The notes under the pieces are model-generated. The model was not told where the DNA came from. It searched no databases and saw only the letters and a program-made list of their open reading frames with translations. A program made the position numbers and the translations under genes. Positions 1 through 8,491 of a DNA stretch of 64,000 bases are shown here, piece by piece (within the stretch, counting starts at the first letter, position 1; each line of letters begins with the position of its first letter). Source of the DNA: Massilia violaceinigra (GTDB lineage: Bacteria; Pseudomonadota; Gammaproteobacteria; Burkholderiales; Burkholderiaceae_D); contig NZ_CP024608.1 in NCBI RefSeq assembly GCF_002752675.1, positions 3,410,001-3,474,000 on the forward strand, given 5' to 3'.

Positions 1-379
1 AGCGCTTGCCGTAATCCGAGGCATAAAATGCCGTCAATTCATTGGCCGTCTCCACCCCGATCACGCGCGCCACTGGCGTTGCCAGACGCTGATAAATCTG
101 CTGCGGCGGCACCTTGTCGAGCTTGGCGAACACGCTGGCGCGCTGCTCTTCATTCGCATAGCGGCTCGCACCGGCCACCGAGCGCATCATCTTTTCCGAC
201 TGCATGGCAGCGAGCATGGCTTGCACGGCCTGTACCCGGGCCGCATCGGGCGCCGTCACAGGTACCGAGGCGGTCGGCGCAGCAGGAGCGGCAGTAGCGG
301 CAGGCGCCGCCGCGCCTGCACGCGTGAGCGGCACGCAGGCGAGCAGCGTGGCCAATGCCAGCGCGTAAGTTGGTTTCAT
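1..379 (-). CDS. Secreted protein, C-terminally truncated by window edge
   Basis: An open frame starts at an ATG at 377-379 and stays open to base 1, so the 3' end is missing. The first ~22 residues (Lys near the start, then a Leu/Ala-rich stretch) look like a signal peptide, followed by an Ala/Pro-rich linker to about residue 45. The remainder is helical and charged and ends in ELTAFYASDYGKR, which resembles the end of DUF2059-type secreted proteins (inferred from pattern only). It lies downstream of the TonB receptor on the same strand, but a terminator at 441-464 separates them. Function unknown. Confidence 0.6.
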   Translation of the reverse strand, partial: MKPTYALALATLLACVPLTRAGAAAPAATAAPAAPTASVPVTAPDAARVQAVQAMLAAMQSEKMMRSVAGASRYANEEQRASVFAKLDKVPPQQIYQRLATPVARVIGVETANELTAFYASDYGKR

Positions 380-440
380 TCTTCATCCTTTTCAACAGTC
401 ACAGGGCTGCCCACCAAGGGGCCAGCCGACACAATAATGC

Positions 441-464
441 AAAAGGGCAGACCATGTCTGCCCC
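441..464 (-). terminator. Rho-independent terminator of the TonB receptor gene
   Basis: An 8-bp perfect stem (GGGCAGAC/GTCTGCCC, 445-452 with 456-463) with a 3-base loop is followed on the minus strand by TTTT. It sits about 50 bases downstream of the receptor stop codon and before the next minus-strand gene. Confidence 0.75.
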
Positions 465-511
465 TTACCAAGCAGCTACCTGGATAGCTGCCTGCTCAGC
501 TACCGCTTCGC

Positions 512-2896
512 TTAAAACTTATGCCACAGGCGGGCGAAGTACGAAGCGCCATTCATGCCGAACTGGACCGACTCGTACTTGAAGCCATTGTCGGTCTCGT
601 CCGGATTCTGCTCGGTCGGCTTGACACTGAAAATGTTCGCACCGCCCAGGGTCAGCTTGGTCTTCTCGCTGAAATTATACGTAAAACTGAGGTCGGCCGA
701 GGTCTTGGCCTTGTACACCTGGTTCGGGGTCGGAGCGCCGGACCAGGTACCGAGGGTTTGCTTGCCGAAGTGGATCACCTTGAAATCGGTGCCGACCTTG
801 CCCAGCAAATACTCGAAGCCCAAAGTCGCCTTGCGCCGCGGTCCGCCCTGTTCCAGGAACAGGCGCTCGCGCTCGGACAGCAGCACCTCTTCATAACCCT
901 TGAACGCGGCCGGCGCGTTCACGCCCGTCACTTCGGTCTTGCTGATGTTCATGGCCAGGAAGGTATTGAGTTTGCCGCCCGCCACTTCGCTGCGGTTCGA
1001 CACGGTCAGGTCCAGGCCTTGCGTCTTGGTATCGATCGAATTGACAAAGAACTGGGCCGCGCCCACGCCCAGGGTGCTCAGCAGCGGCACGATCGGCGCG
1101 TAGTTATCGGCGTCGAAGCGGCCCGAAAACACGATGCGGTCATCGATGGCGATGCGGTACAGGTCGGCCGTGACCGAGGTGGTCGGAGTTGGGGTCCAGG
1201 TGCCGCCCAGGGTGAAGCTGACCGATTTTTCTTCCTTCAGTTTCGGAATGCCGATCGCATTGGCCACGTTGCCGCCATTCGGCGCGAACACCGAATCGAC
1301 CGGATTGCCGTTGACGAACTCGGTAAACGTCGACGAGAAGTAGCCTTGCTGCAGCGATGGCGCGCGGAAACCCGTGCTGGCCGAACCGCGCATCAGCACT
1401 GCATCGCTGATCTTGTAGGCGGCGGCCAGCTTGCCGGTCACGCTGTTGCCGAAGTCGCTGAACTTTTCGTAGCGCACGGCCGACAGCACTTTCAGGCGCT
1501 CGGTGATGTCGGTCTCGACATCGACGTAGGCGGCCACGCTGTGGCGGCTGCGGTCGGTCGCGTCGGCCGGACGGAAGCCCGGGAAGCCCTGGCTGCCCGG
1601 GTCGCCGCCGAAGCCGGCACCGTCGACATCGTTGTAGGAACCGGCTTCGCCGGCGAAGATTTCGTAGTTTTCCTTGCGGAACTCGGCGCCGAACGCCAGG
1701 TTCATGCCGCTCAGGATGTTCGGATAGAAGCGGCTGGCATCGGCATTGGTGGTCAGCTGCGTGGCCGCGAAACCGCCCGCGTCGAACTGCGAGGCCGACA
1801 CGCCCTTGCCGCCCTTGATCAGGTCGAGGTTGGCGATCGAGGCATTGAGCGTATTGCTGATGTTGTAATGCATCTTGTTGTAGCCGTAGGTCTGCGAAAA
1901 GTCCGCATTCCACTCGCCCAGCTTGGCGCGATAGCCGATGGTGCCGTAATGGTCGTCGATGTCGGCATTGATGAACGGGGCGAAGCCGTTCGGGTACATG
2001 GCTTGCGCATTGCGGGTCGGAATCTGGTCCGCACCGCGGCCGAAGGCGGCCGAGGAGGCGTCGCGCTTCTGGGTGCCGGCCGTGAAGTACAGCTTGCCGT
2101 CGACCAGGGGAATGTCGCCGTTCAGGTACAGGGTCTGATTCTGCACCTTGCTGTCGCCGATGGTGCGCAGGCTGCCCGCTTCGGCCCGGTTCGAGCGGTC
2201 GCGGTCGAGATACTCGCCCGTGATGCCGACCACGCCGCCGGCGACGGCCACGCCGCAGTAGGCCGACGCCAGGATATTCTCGCCGTCGCCAGCCGAATAC
2301 TGGCCCGCGCCGAACACGGTTTCGCAGCCGAGCGAGCGTTTCAGTTCGATATTGATGACCCCGGCGATCGCGTCGGAGCCGTACTGGGCGGCGGCGCCAT
2401 CGCGCAGCACCTGGATGTTTTTCACCGCCAAGAGCGGAATCGCATTCATGTCGGTGCCGGTATTGCCGCGGTTGCGGGCGCCGAAGATGTTCACCAGCGA
2501 GGTGCTGTGCCGGCGTTTGCCGTTCATTAACACCAGGGTCTGGTCGGAACCTAAGCCGCGCAGGGCGGCCGAATCGACCAGATCGGCGCCATCGGCTCCG
2601 CTCTGGCGCGTGGAATTGAACGATGGCGAGATATAGGTCAGGGTCTGGGCCAGGTCGAACTGGCCGCCTTGCTCGGCCATGCGGGTCATGGGAATCAGAT
2701 CGACCGGGACCGCCGTATCGGTGGCGGAGGTGGCCGAGACGCGGCGCGAACCGACCACGCTGACGCTGGGGATGACTTCTTCCTTGGTGGCTTGCTGGCC
2801 CGACTGGGCGAAGCTGGCGGGGGCGTACACGGCAAGAGCAGCACTGCCGTACAAAGCGAGCAAGACGGACCTACGTAAAGTGGTGGGGGTGAACAC
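512..2896 (-). CDS. TonB-dependent outer-membrane receptor
   Basis: A 794-residue TonB-dependent receptor, an outer-membrane beta-barrel importing a siderophore or other large substrate with TonB/ExbBD energy. I place the start at a GTG (2894-2896) with GGAG eight bases upstream. It gives a clean signal peptide (LRRSVLLALYGSAALAVYAP, probable cleavage after SFA at residue 30). The frame stays open further upstream, but that part crosses the promoter and does not read like protein. The N-terminal plug (about residues 60-190) has the RGLGSDQTLVLMNG segment. The barrel ends in an aromatic Phe (RLWHKF), as expected for BAM insertion. Substrate cannot be told from sequence. The promoter overlaps a weak Fur-like box, so iron control is possible. 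No periplasmic or inner-membrane transporter gene is adjacent. Confidence 0.93.
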   Translation of the reverse strand: MFTPTTLRRSVLLALYGSAALAVYAPASFAQSGQQATKEEVIPSVSVVGSRRVSATSATDTAVPVDLIPMTRMAEQGGQFDLAQTLTYISPSFNSTRQSGADGADLVDSAALRGLGSDQTLVLMNGKRRHSTSLVNIFGARNRGNTGTDMNAIPLLAVKNIQVLRDGAAAQYGSDAIAGVINIELKRSLGCETVFGAGQYSAGDGENILASAYCGVAVAGGVVGITGEYLDRDRSNRAEAGSLRTIGDSKVQNQTLYLNGDIPLVDGKLYFTAGTQKRDASSAAFGRGADQIPTRNAQAMYPNGFAPFINADIDDHYGTIGYRAKLGEWNADFSQTYGYNKMHYNISNTLNASIANLDLIKGGKGVSASQFDAGGFAATQLTTNADASRFYPNILSGMNLAFGAEFRKENYEIFAGEAGSYNDVDGAGFGGDPGSQGFPGFRPADATDRSRHSVAAYVDVETDITERLKVLSAVRYEKFSDFGNSVTGKLAAAYKISDAVLMRGSASTGFRAPSLQQGYFSSTFTEFVNGNPVDSVFAPNGGNVANAIGIPKLKEEKSVSFTLGGTWTPTPTTSVTADLYRIAIDDRIVFSGRFDADNYAPIVPLLSTLGVGAAQFFVNSIDTKTQGLDLTVSNRSEVAGGKLNTFLAMNISKTEVTGVNAPAAFKGYEEVLLSERERLFLEQGGPRRKATLGFEYLLGKVGTDFKVIHFGKQTLGTWSGAPTPNQVYKAKTSADLSFTYNFSEKTKLTLGGANIFSVKPTEQNPDETDNGFKYESVQFGMNGASYFARLWHKF

Positions 2897-2915
2897 GCGA
2901 CAGTCTCCGGGTTTT

Positions 2916-2947
2916 ATTATCGAAAGGTGAATGATTCTAATGCAATT
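2916..2947 (-). promoter_or_regulatory. Promoter and weak Fur-like box for TonB receptor
   Basis: Read on the minus strand there is a -35 TTGCAT (2945-2940), an 18-base spacer and a -10 GATAAT (2921-2916), just upstream of the GTG start. The AT-rich stretch at about 2930-2947 (AATGATTCTAATGCAATT on the plus strand) loosely resembles a Fur box and overlaps the -35. The Fur assignment is weak. Confidence 0.45.
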
Positions 2948-2991
2948 TTCGCCGCACCAGTCCAGCGCGGTGTGGTGCAATGACAACGTTG

Positions 2992-3789
2992 TCAATTGGC
3001 AGGCACGGCCTCGGCCCGTCCGCCCACCAGAATCGCGCCATCCTCCAACCGGGTGCGGATCAGGCAGGACGCACCCAGTGCACCACCCTGGTGCAGGGTG
3101 ATGGCGCGCCCGAGGTGGGCTGTCAGGGCCCCGGCCGCCACCCCCGTGGCCCGGTCTTCCATGGCGGGATCGAGGTGGTTGAAGTTGCGCCCTTCGTAGA
3201 CATCCTCGCCGATGCGGCACACCACGTAACAGCCGCTCACGCCATGCGCGCGGCCCCAGTCCAGGATGCGATCGAGCGGGGGGCGGAGCGCGTGCAGGGT
3301 GGCGCGGTCCAGCACTTCGAGCAGCAGCTTGGGACTGCCGACCGAGGCCAGCACGGGCGCTGCCGTCAGTGTCAGCTCAGGCTGGTCCAGCAGCCACGCG
3401 GCCAGCGCGCCATCGACAGCGACCTCGGGCACGCTCTGGGGCTGCAGCGCGACGAAAAAATTGTCTGCTTGCCGGCACAGGCGCAAGGGCTGCCCGCGCA
3501 TTGCCGTGGCCAGCACGATGTCCTGCGCCGCCTGCCCGGCGCGCGCGAACAGCACCTGCGCCGCGCCCAGGGTGGCGTGCAGGCACAGGGGACTCCTGGC
3601 GTGCGGATAGTAATAGTCGGCGAACCAGTATCGCTGTAATCCAGGGTCGAGAAATACGCATGCCGGATGCGGCTGGGCCCGCGCAAACGCCTGGCGCGCC
3701 TCGGGCGTGGGCGGACCCTCTTCAATCACCAGCGCCACATTGCCGTGGCCCGCCGCCGCACCAAAACAGCGCACCGTATGCACCTGCAT
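2992..3789 (-). CDS. PhzF-family isomerase-like protein
   Basis: A 265-residue protein with the two-lobed PhzF/diaminopimelate-epimerase-like pattern. The N-terminal segment has the conserved GN (GHGNVALVIE, about residue 15). The first lobe has the SPLCLHATLGAAQVL helix corresponding to the usual GHATLAAAHVL. The second lobe has the DPAMEDRATGVAAGAL segment matching the usual DPVTGSA loop. Family members are mostly uncharacterised; PhzF itself isomerises dihydro-3-hydroxyanthranilate. The segment that normally holds the catalytic Glu (S-E-T before FVL) reads PHPACVFL here, so the acid/base may be absent. The start is the ATG at 3787-3789; an in-frame TTG lies 12 bases upstream. It is divergent from dnaE2 across a LexA box. 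Confidence 0.8.
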   Translation of the reverse strand: MQVHTVRCFGAAAGHGNVALVIEEGPPTPEARQAFARAQPHPACVFLDPGLQRYWFADYYYPHARSPLCLHATLGAAQVLFARAGQAAQDIVLATAMRGQPLRLCRQADNFFVALQPQSVPEVAVDGALAAWLLDQPELTLTAAPVLASVGSPKLLLEVLDRATLHALRPPLDRILDWGRAHGVSGCYVVCRIGEDVYEGRNFNHLDPAMEDRATGVAAGALTAHLGRAITLHQGGALGASCLIRTRLEDGAILVGGRAEAVPAN

Positions 3790-3828
3790 AGTTATTCCCA
3801 ATTGGTAAGAAAATGGTCAAAGATGATA

Positions 3829-3844
3829 CTGTGTTTCCATACAG
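3829..3844. promoter_or_regulatory. LexA (SOS) box between PhzF-like gene and dnaE2
   Basis: A perfect CTGT-N8-ACAG site lies 37 bases upstream of the dnaE2 ATG, in the 91-base divergent intergenic region. This is the LexA operator form used by gamma- and betaproteobacteria, and dnaE2 is a standard SOS gene. It could also affect the divergent gene. Confidence 0.8.
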
Positions 3845-3880
3845 TCGTTTCCACAATACATTTGATTGTAATCTTTTCGC

Positions 3881-6800
3881 ATGAGTACCGCCGCCCCCGC
3901 CCCCAGCCTGCCCGACTACGCCGAGTTGTACTGCCTGACCAACTTTTCCTTCCTGCACGGCGCCTCGCACGCCGAGGAACTGGTGGCCCGCGCTGTCCAG
4001 CTCGGCTACGCGGCGCTGGCCATCACCGACGAATGTTCGCTGGCGGGGGTGGTGCGGGCCCATGCCGAAGCCAAAAAGGCGGCGCTGCCCCTGATCATCG
4101 GCGCCCACTTCCACCTGCGCCATGAGGACGGCAGCGCAGCCCTGTCGCTGATATTGCTGGCCAGCAACCGCAATGGCTACGGCAACCTGGCCGAACTGAT
4201 CACCCTGGCGCGCACGCGCACGGCCAAAGGTACTTATCTGCTGACGCCCGCCGACCTGGCGTCGCCGGCCCCAGCGCAAGCCCACCTGGCCGGCATGCCC
4301 GACTGCCTGGCGATCTTGCTGCCCGCCTACCCCGGCCACGATGCGGCCGACCTCGACCGCCTGCACACCCAGGCCGCCTGGATGGCCGCCACCTTTCCGC
4401 AGCGCGCCTGGCTGGGCTTGACCTTGCTGCACCGCGCCTTCGACGAAGCCCACCGCGCCACGGTCGAGGAAGTCGCCTGGCAGCACGGCCTGGCCGTGGT
4501 GGCGCTGGGCCACGTCTGCATGCACGTGCGCTCGCGCAAACCCCTGCACGACACCCTGTGCGCCATCCGCCTCAACACGCCCGTGGCCGAATGCGGCTAC
4601 GCGCTGGCGCAAAATGCCGAACAGCACCTGCGCGCGCGCCTGCGCCTGGCCAATCTGTACAGCCCCGACGCCCTGGCCGAAACGCTGCGCATCGCCCGCC
4701 TGTGCACCTTTTCGCTCGACCAGCTGCGCTACGAATACCCGGATGAACTGGTGCCGCCCGGGCAGACGGCGTCCGGCTACCTGCGCGCCGAAACCTATAT
4801 CGGCGCGCACCACCGCTTTCCGCTCGGCATACCGGCAAAAGTGCAGGAACAGCTCGAAGTCGAACTCCAGCTGATCGGCGAACTGCGCTACGAACCCTAC
4901 TTTCTGACCGTGTACGACATCGTGCGCCATGCGCGCTCGATCGGCATCTTGTGCCAGGGGCGCGGCTCGGCCGCCAATTCGGCCGTGTGCTATTGCCTCG
5001 GCATCACCGAAGTCGACCCCGCGCGCGGCAACCTGCTGTTCGGGCGCTTCATTTCCAAGGAACGCGACGAACCGCCCGACATCGACGTCGACTTCGAGCA
5101 CCAGCGGCGCGAAGAAGTCATCCAGTACATCTACAACAAATACGGGCGCGCGCGCGCCGCCCTGGCCGCCGTGGTGATCAGCTACCGCCCCAAGAGCGCC
5201 CTGCGCGACAGCGGCAAGGCGCTCGGCGTCGACCTGGCCATCGTCGAGAAAGTCGCCAAGACCCACCACTGGTTCGACAGCAAGGACGACCTGGTCAAGC
5301 GCCTGGCCGAATGCGGGCTCGACCCCGAATCCCCGCTGGCCCAGCAATGGGCCACCCTGGCCCAGCGCTTGCTTGGCTTTCCGCGCCACTTGTCGCAGCA
5401 CCCGGGCGGCTTCGTGATCGCCGCCGGCAAGCTCTCGCGCCTGGTGCCGATCGAAAACGCCACCATGCCCGACCGCAGCGTGATCCAGTGGGACAAGGAC
5501 GACCTCGAAGAACTGGGTTTATTAAAGGTCGATGTGCTGGCGCTCGGCATGCTCTCGGTGCTGCGGCGCGCGTTCGACCTGGTGGGCGAACTGCGCGGCA
5601 CGGTGTTTTCGATGCAGGACATCCCGGCCGAAGACAGCGCCACCTACGACATGATTTGCGCGGCCGACACGGTGGGCGTCTTCCAGATCGAATCGCGCGC
5701 GCAGATGAGCATGCTTCCGCGCATGCTGCCGCGCACTTTTTACGACCTGGTGGTCGAAGTGGCGGTGGTGCGGCCGGGGCCGATCCAGGGCGGCATGGTC
5801 CATCCCTACCTGCGCCGGCGCCAGAAGCTGGAAAAGCCCGTGTACCCGAAGGAAGAATTGAAGGAGGCGCTGGAACGCACCCTGGGCGTGCCGATCTTCC
5901 AGGAGCAGGTGATGCAGGTGGCGATGATCGCCGCCGACTTTAGCGCCGGCGAGGCCGACCAGCTGCGGCGCGCCATGGCCGCCTGGAAGCGCAAGGGCGG
6001 GCTGGAAAAATACTACGACAAGATCATCAACGGCATGCTCGGGCGCGGCTACACCCGCGATTTTGCCGAATCGATCTTCAACCAGATCAAGGGTTTCGGC
6101 GAATACGGCTTTCCCGAATCGCACGCCGCCAGTTTTGCCTTGCTGGCCTACGCCAGTTCCTGGCTCAAGTGCCACGAACCGGCCGCCTTCCTGTGCGCCT
6201 TGCTCAACAGCCAGCCGATGGGTTTCTATAGCCCCTCGCAACTGGTGCAGGATGCGCGCCGCCACGGCATCGAGGTGCGCGCGGTGGACGTGGCCATCAG
6301 CGGCTGGGATTCCAGCCTGGAAGCGGGGGAGGGTGCGCAGCCGGCGGTGCGGCTGGGACTGTCGCTGCAGCGCGGCATGCGACCCGAGTCGGCGGCGCGC
6401 ATCGAAGAAGCGCGCGCCGTGCGCGCTTTTGAGAGCGTGGCCGACCTCGCGCGCCGGGCCGCTCTGGACCGGCACGACCTGCAGGTGCTGGCCGGCGCCA
6501 ACGCCTTGCATGGCCTGGCCGGCAACCGGCGCCAGGCGCTGTGGCAAGCGGTGGGCGCGGTGCCCGACAAGGACTTGCTGCGCCCGACCACGCCCGAGGA
6601 AGACGTGCCGCTGCTGCATGCGCCGAGCGAAGGCGAAGAGATTGTGGGCGACTACCGCGCGCAGGGAATGACCCTGGGGCGGCACCCGCTGGCGCTGCTG
6701 CGCGCGCGCCTGCTCGACCAGCGCTTCCTGCCGGCATCGCAGCTCAACGGCTTCAAGCAAGGGCAGCTGGCGCGGGCCTGCGGCATCGTCACGGTACGGC

Positions 6801-7045
6801 AGCGGCCGGCGACGGCCAAGGGTGTGCTGTTCGTCACCATCGAAGACGAGACCGGCAACGTGAACGTGATCGTCTGGCCGAGCCTGGTGGAACAACAGCG
6901 GCGCGAAGTGCTGGGTGCAAGCTTGCTGGGCGTGTACGGCGTGTGGCAAAGCGACGGGCAAGTGCGGCATCTGGTGGCCAAGCGCCTGGTCGACCTGTCG
7001 CACCTGATGGGCCGCCTCGACACCAGCAGCCGCGACTTCTGCTAG
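3881..7045 (+). CDS. dnaE2: Error-prone DNA polymerase DnaE2
   Basis: A 1054-residue C-family polymerase alpha-subunit paralogue used in SOS mutagenesis and lesion bypass. The N-terminal PHP domain covers about residues 10-85 (LTNFSFLHGASH; AITDECSLAG). The palm acidic motif PPDIDVDFEH is near residue 400 and KVDVLALGML near 550, supplying the catalytic aspartates. A C-terminal OB-fold segment (VNVIVWPSL) is near 995. Length and the missing tau-binding tail fit DnaE2 rather than DnaE1 (about 1160). It normally works with ImuA and ImuB; neither gene is adjacent here, so they must lie elsewhere if present. The start lacks a strong ribosome-binding site. A LexA box upstream indicates SOS induction. 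The gene is followed by a dispersed repeat and an IS element. Confidence 0.96.
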   Translation: MSTAAPAPSLPDYAELYCLTNFSFLHGASHAEELVARAVQLGYAALAITDECSLAGVVRAHAEAKKAALPLIIGAHFHLRHEDGSAALSLILLASNRNGYGNLAELITLARTRTAKGTYLLTPADLASPAPAQAHLAGMPDCLAILLPAYPGHDAADLDRLHTQAAWMAATFPQRAWLGLTLLHRAFDEAHRATVEEVAWQHGLAVVALGHVCMHVRSRKPLHDTLCAIRLNTPVAECGYALAQNAEQHLRARLRLANLYSPDALAETLRIARLCTFSLDQLRYEYPDELVPPGQTASGYLRAETYIGAHHRFPLGIPAKVQEQLEVELQLIGELRYEPYFLTVYDIVRHARSIGILCQGRGSAANSAVCYCLGITEVDPARGNLLFGRFISKERDEPPDIDVDFEHQRREEVIQYIYNKYGRARAALAAVVISYRPKSALRDSGKALGVDLAIVEKVAKTHHWFDSKDDLVKRLAECGLDPESPLAQQWATLAQRLLGFPRHLSQHPGGFVIAAGKLSRLVPIENATMPDRSVIQWDKDDLEELGLLKVDVLALGMLSVLRRAFDLVGELRGTVFSMQDIPAEDSATYDMICAADTVGVFQIESRAQMSMLPRMLPRTFYDLVVEVAVVRPGPIQGGMVHPYLRRRQKLEKPVYPKEELKEALERTLGVPIFQEQVMQVAMIAADFSAGEADQLRRAMAAWKRKGGLEKYYDKIINGMLGRGYTRDFAESIFNQIKGFGEYGFPESHAASFALLAYASSWLKCHEPAAFLCALLNSQPMGFYSPSQLVQDARRHGIEVRAVDVAISGWDSSLEAGEGAQPAVRLGLSLQRGMRPESAARIEEARAVRAFESVADLARRAALDRHDLQVLAGANALHGLAGNRRQALWQAVGAVPDKDLLRPTTPEEDVPLLHAPSEGEEIVGDYRAQGMTLGRHPLALLRARLLDQRFLPASQLNGFKQGQLARACGIVTVRQRPATAKGVLFVTIEDETGNVNVIVWPSLVEQQRREVLGASLLGVYGVWQSDGQVRHLVAKRLVDLSHLMGRLDTSSRDFC

Positions 7046-7057
7046 CCCCGCGAAATA

Positions 7058-7078
7058 TTTCCTAACCGGGGTCAGACC
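7058..7078 (+). repeat. Left half of dispersed GGGGTCAGACC repeat, interrupted by IS
   Basis: TTTCCTAACCGGGGTCAGACC begins 12 bases after the dnaE2 stop. Its right half, from GGGTCAGACC onward, resumes at 8413 beyond the IS. The rejoined sequence matches the intact copy at 15709-15744. Confidence 0.7.
7069..7078. repeat. Target-site duplication, left copy (10 bp)
   Basis: GGGTCAGACC at 7069-7078 is repeated directly at 8413-8422, immediately outside the two inverted-repeat ends of the IS. Ten bases is within the 9-13 bp range of IS4-family duplications. Confidence 0.75.
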
Positions 7079-8412
7079 CTGACCCTTCCCCTCAAATGTC
7101 ATATGTCTTGATCATATGTCGTAGCTGGGTGAGGGCCTGAGCAAGTTCAGGGAGAGTCATTCGCTTTTGATGCTCGTCGATCCAACGACGAGCAAGCGTA
7201 AGTATGGATACGGTTTGTGAAGCCTTCGCTAGACTGCCATATTGAATGCGAAATCCTCGGGCAAGGGCAGCCAGGCCGATTAGCCAGAACGCGAAGCTGA
7301 GCAATGCGGCGATGAGCAACAATGCCTTGAGACGTCGTGGTTTGCGTGTCTGGCTGTCGCGCAGTCCCATTCCCCATTGGGGGTTTTTCAAGTCTCGGAA
7401 GGTTTGTTCAATTTGCATCCGGCACTCGTACCACTTGACGATCTCATCGGCATTAAGGGCGGCTAACTTGGTGGACACGGCGAGCAGCCACGGCTCGCGT
7501 TGCCCCTTGGCCTGCTTTTTACTATGCGCGCTTTGTTTTTTCTCGCCGAATGCAGTTTTGTTCTGCCGACCTTTTCCATCTTTTTTTGTCAAGACCATAC
7601 GACATTTGACGGGGGCACTTTTGACATGGTCAACGATGCCGAGATCCTGCACGTGCTTGCGTGCACGGGGATACAACTGCTGACAGTCAACCCATTCCTC
7701 GCTTCCCCGCAGAAGCATCTGCTCACGATTACGCACACGGCCGATCCAGGCAAACTTCAGTTCATTGAGCATCCTAAACCAAGTGCCGCGAAAGCCAGCG
7801 TCAGTGATAATGATGGGCTCGCATCGCTCCGGAAGAATGGTTCGCAGCGTCTCCATGAATTTGCCATGAACCGCTGCCACGTTATAGGAATCGGAATCAT
7901 GGATCTCTTCATAAGTCACGAAGGATCGCCCTTCAAGGACGACCGTTGCACGCAGAACGTGCTGGCTGACGTCCTTCAACAGATCCGACCAGTCGACAAT
8001 AATTGCCACACGGGGGTGCTCATGCAACACGCGCCTGGCCAGCGCGCGATAAATCTCCGGGCGCTCCGATTCTAGATGGCCATTGCTCAACAACCGGTCG
8101 CACTGTTTGATTCGATGGCGCAGAGCTGTTGCGCTGCCGACTTGCCTGCTCAACCGAAGCAAGGTGAGTCCGCCTCGCTGTGCAGCATCAGTTACAAGCG
8201 CTAAACCGGCTCTACGCTTAACGTGAATCGACGGGCAATCTTCATCTAAAAATTTCTGTATGATTCGCTGTGCATGCATGGTCTGTGCCTTTTCTTCGCA
8301 GTTTGGTCGCTACGAAGTAAAGGGCTAACACAGCCATGCATGCACCGTTTTTGGGATTGAAAGTTAACAGCATCCCAACTTGTTTACAAGCGAAATTTGA
8401 GGGGATGGGTCA
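7079..8412 (-). mobile_element. IS4-family insertion sequence (1334 bp)
   Basis: The ends form an imperfect terminal inverted repeat: CTGACCCTTCCCCTCAAAT at the left, and CTGACCCATCCCCTCAAAT reading inward from 8412, with one mismatch in 19. They enclose one transposase gene on the minus strand, whose stop codon lies inside the left repeat. Direct 10-bp copies of GGGTCAGACC flank the element. The transposase frame is intact, so the element looks recent and possibly active. Confidence 0.88.
7092..8279 (-). CDS. IS4-family transposase
   Basis: A 395-residue DDE transposase. The first catalytic Asp is in IIVDWSDL (about residue 95), the second in IITDAGFRG (about 160). The Glu lies in the IS4 signature Y-x2-R-x3-E-x6-K, seen exactly as WYECRMQIEQTFRDLK (about residue 290). 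The C-terminus is hydrophobic and then basic. Length is normal for the family and no frameshift is seen. The start is the ATG at 8277-8279. The coding region fills the element almost end to end. Confidence 0.95.
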   Translation of the reverse strand: MHAQRIIQKFLDEDCPSIHVKRRAGLALVTDAAQRGGLTLLRLSRQVGSATALRHRIKQCDRLLSNGHLESERPEIYRALARRVLHEHPRVAIIVDWSDLLKDVSQHVLRATVVLEGRSFVTYEEIHDSDSYNVAAVHGKFMETLRTILPERCEPIIITDAGFRGTWFRMLNELKFAWIGRVRNREQMLLRGSEEWVDCQQLYPRARKHVQDLGIVDHVKSAPVKCRMVLTKKDGKGRQNKTAFGEKKQSAHSKKQAKGQREPWLLAVSTKLAALNADEIVKWYECRMQIEQTFRDLKNPQWGMGLRDSQTRKPRRLKALLLIAALLSFAFWLIGLAALARGFRIQYGSLAKASQTVSILTLARRWIDEHQKRMTLPELAQALTQLRHMIKTYDI

Positions 8413-8435
8413 GGGTCAGACCTCCGACTCGAAAC
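8413..8435 (+). repeat. Right half of the interrupted repeat, with right target duplication
   Basis: GGGTCAGACC (8413-8422) is the right target-site duplication. It runs on into TCCGACTCGAAAC, equivalent to TCTGATTCGAAAT in the intact copy at 15.7 kb. Confidence 0.7.
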
Positions 8436-8436
8436 A

Positions 8437-8470
8437 TTTCCTAACCAGGGTCAGAGCTCTGATTCGCAAG
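8437..8470 (+). repeat. Dispersed GGGTCAGA repeat, second copy
   Basis: TTTCCTAACCAGGGTCAGAGCTCTGATTCG follows the IS-interrupted copy in the same orientation. It contains the palindrome TCAGAGCTCTGA. It lies between the IS and the 3' end of the PQQ lipoprotein gene; the rest of 8413-8491 shows no gene. Confidence 0.65.
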
Positions 8471-8491
8471 ACCTTTAGCGCCCGCGGCGGA

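Noticed and set aside
521..2530. Long plus-strand frame (669 codons) opposite the TonB receptor
   Set aside because: It is the antisense of a well-supported receptor gene in a GC-rich genome; its translation is Arg/Gly/Ala/Val-rich without domains.
3722..5401. 559-codon minus-strand frame opposite dnaE2
   Set aside because: Shadow of dnaE2; composition (Gln/Gly/Val/Arg repeats) and lack of motifs argue against coding.
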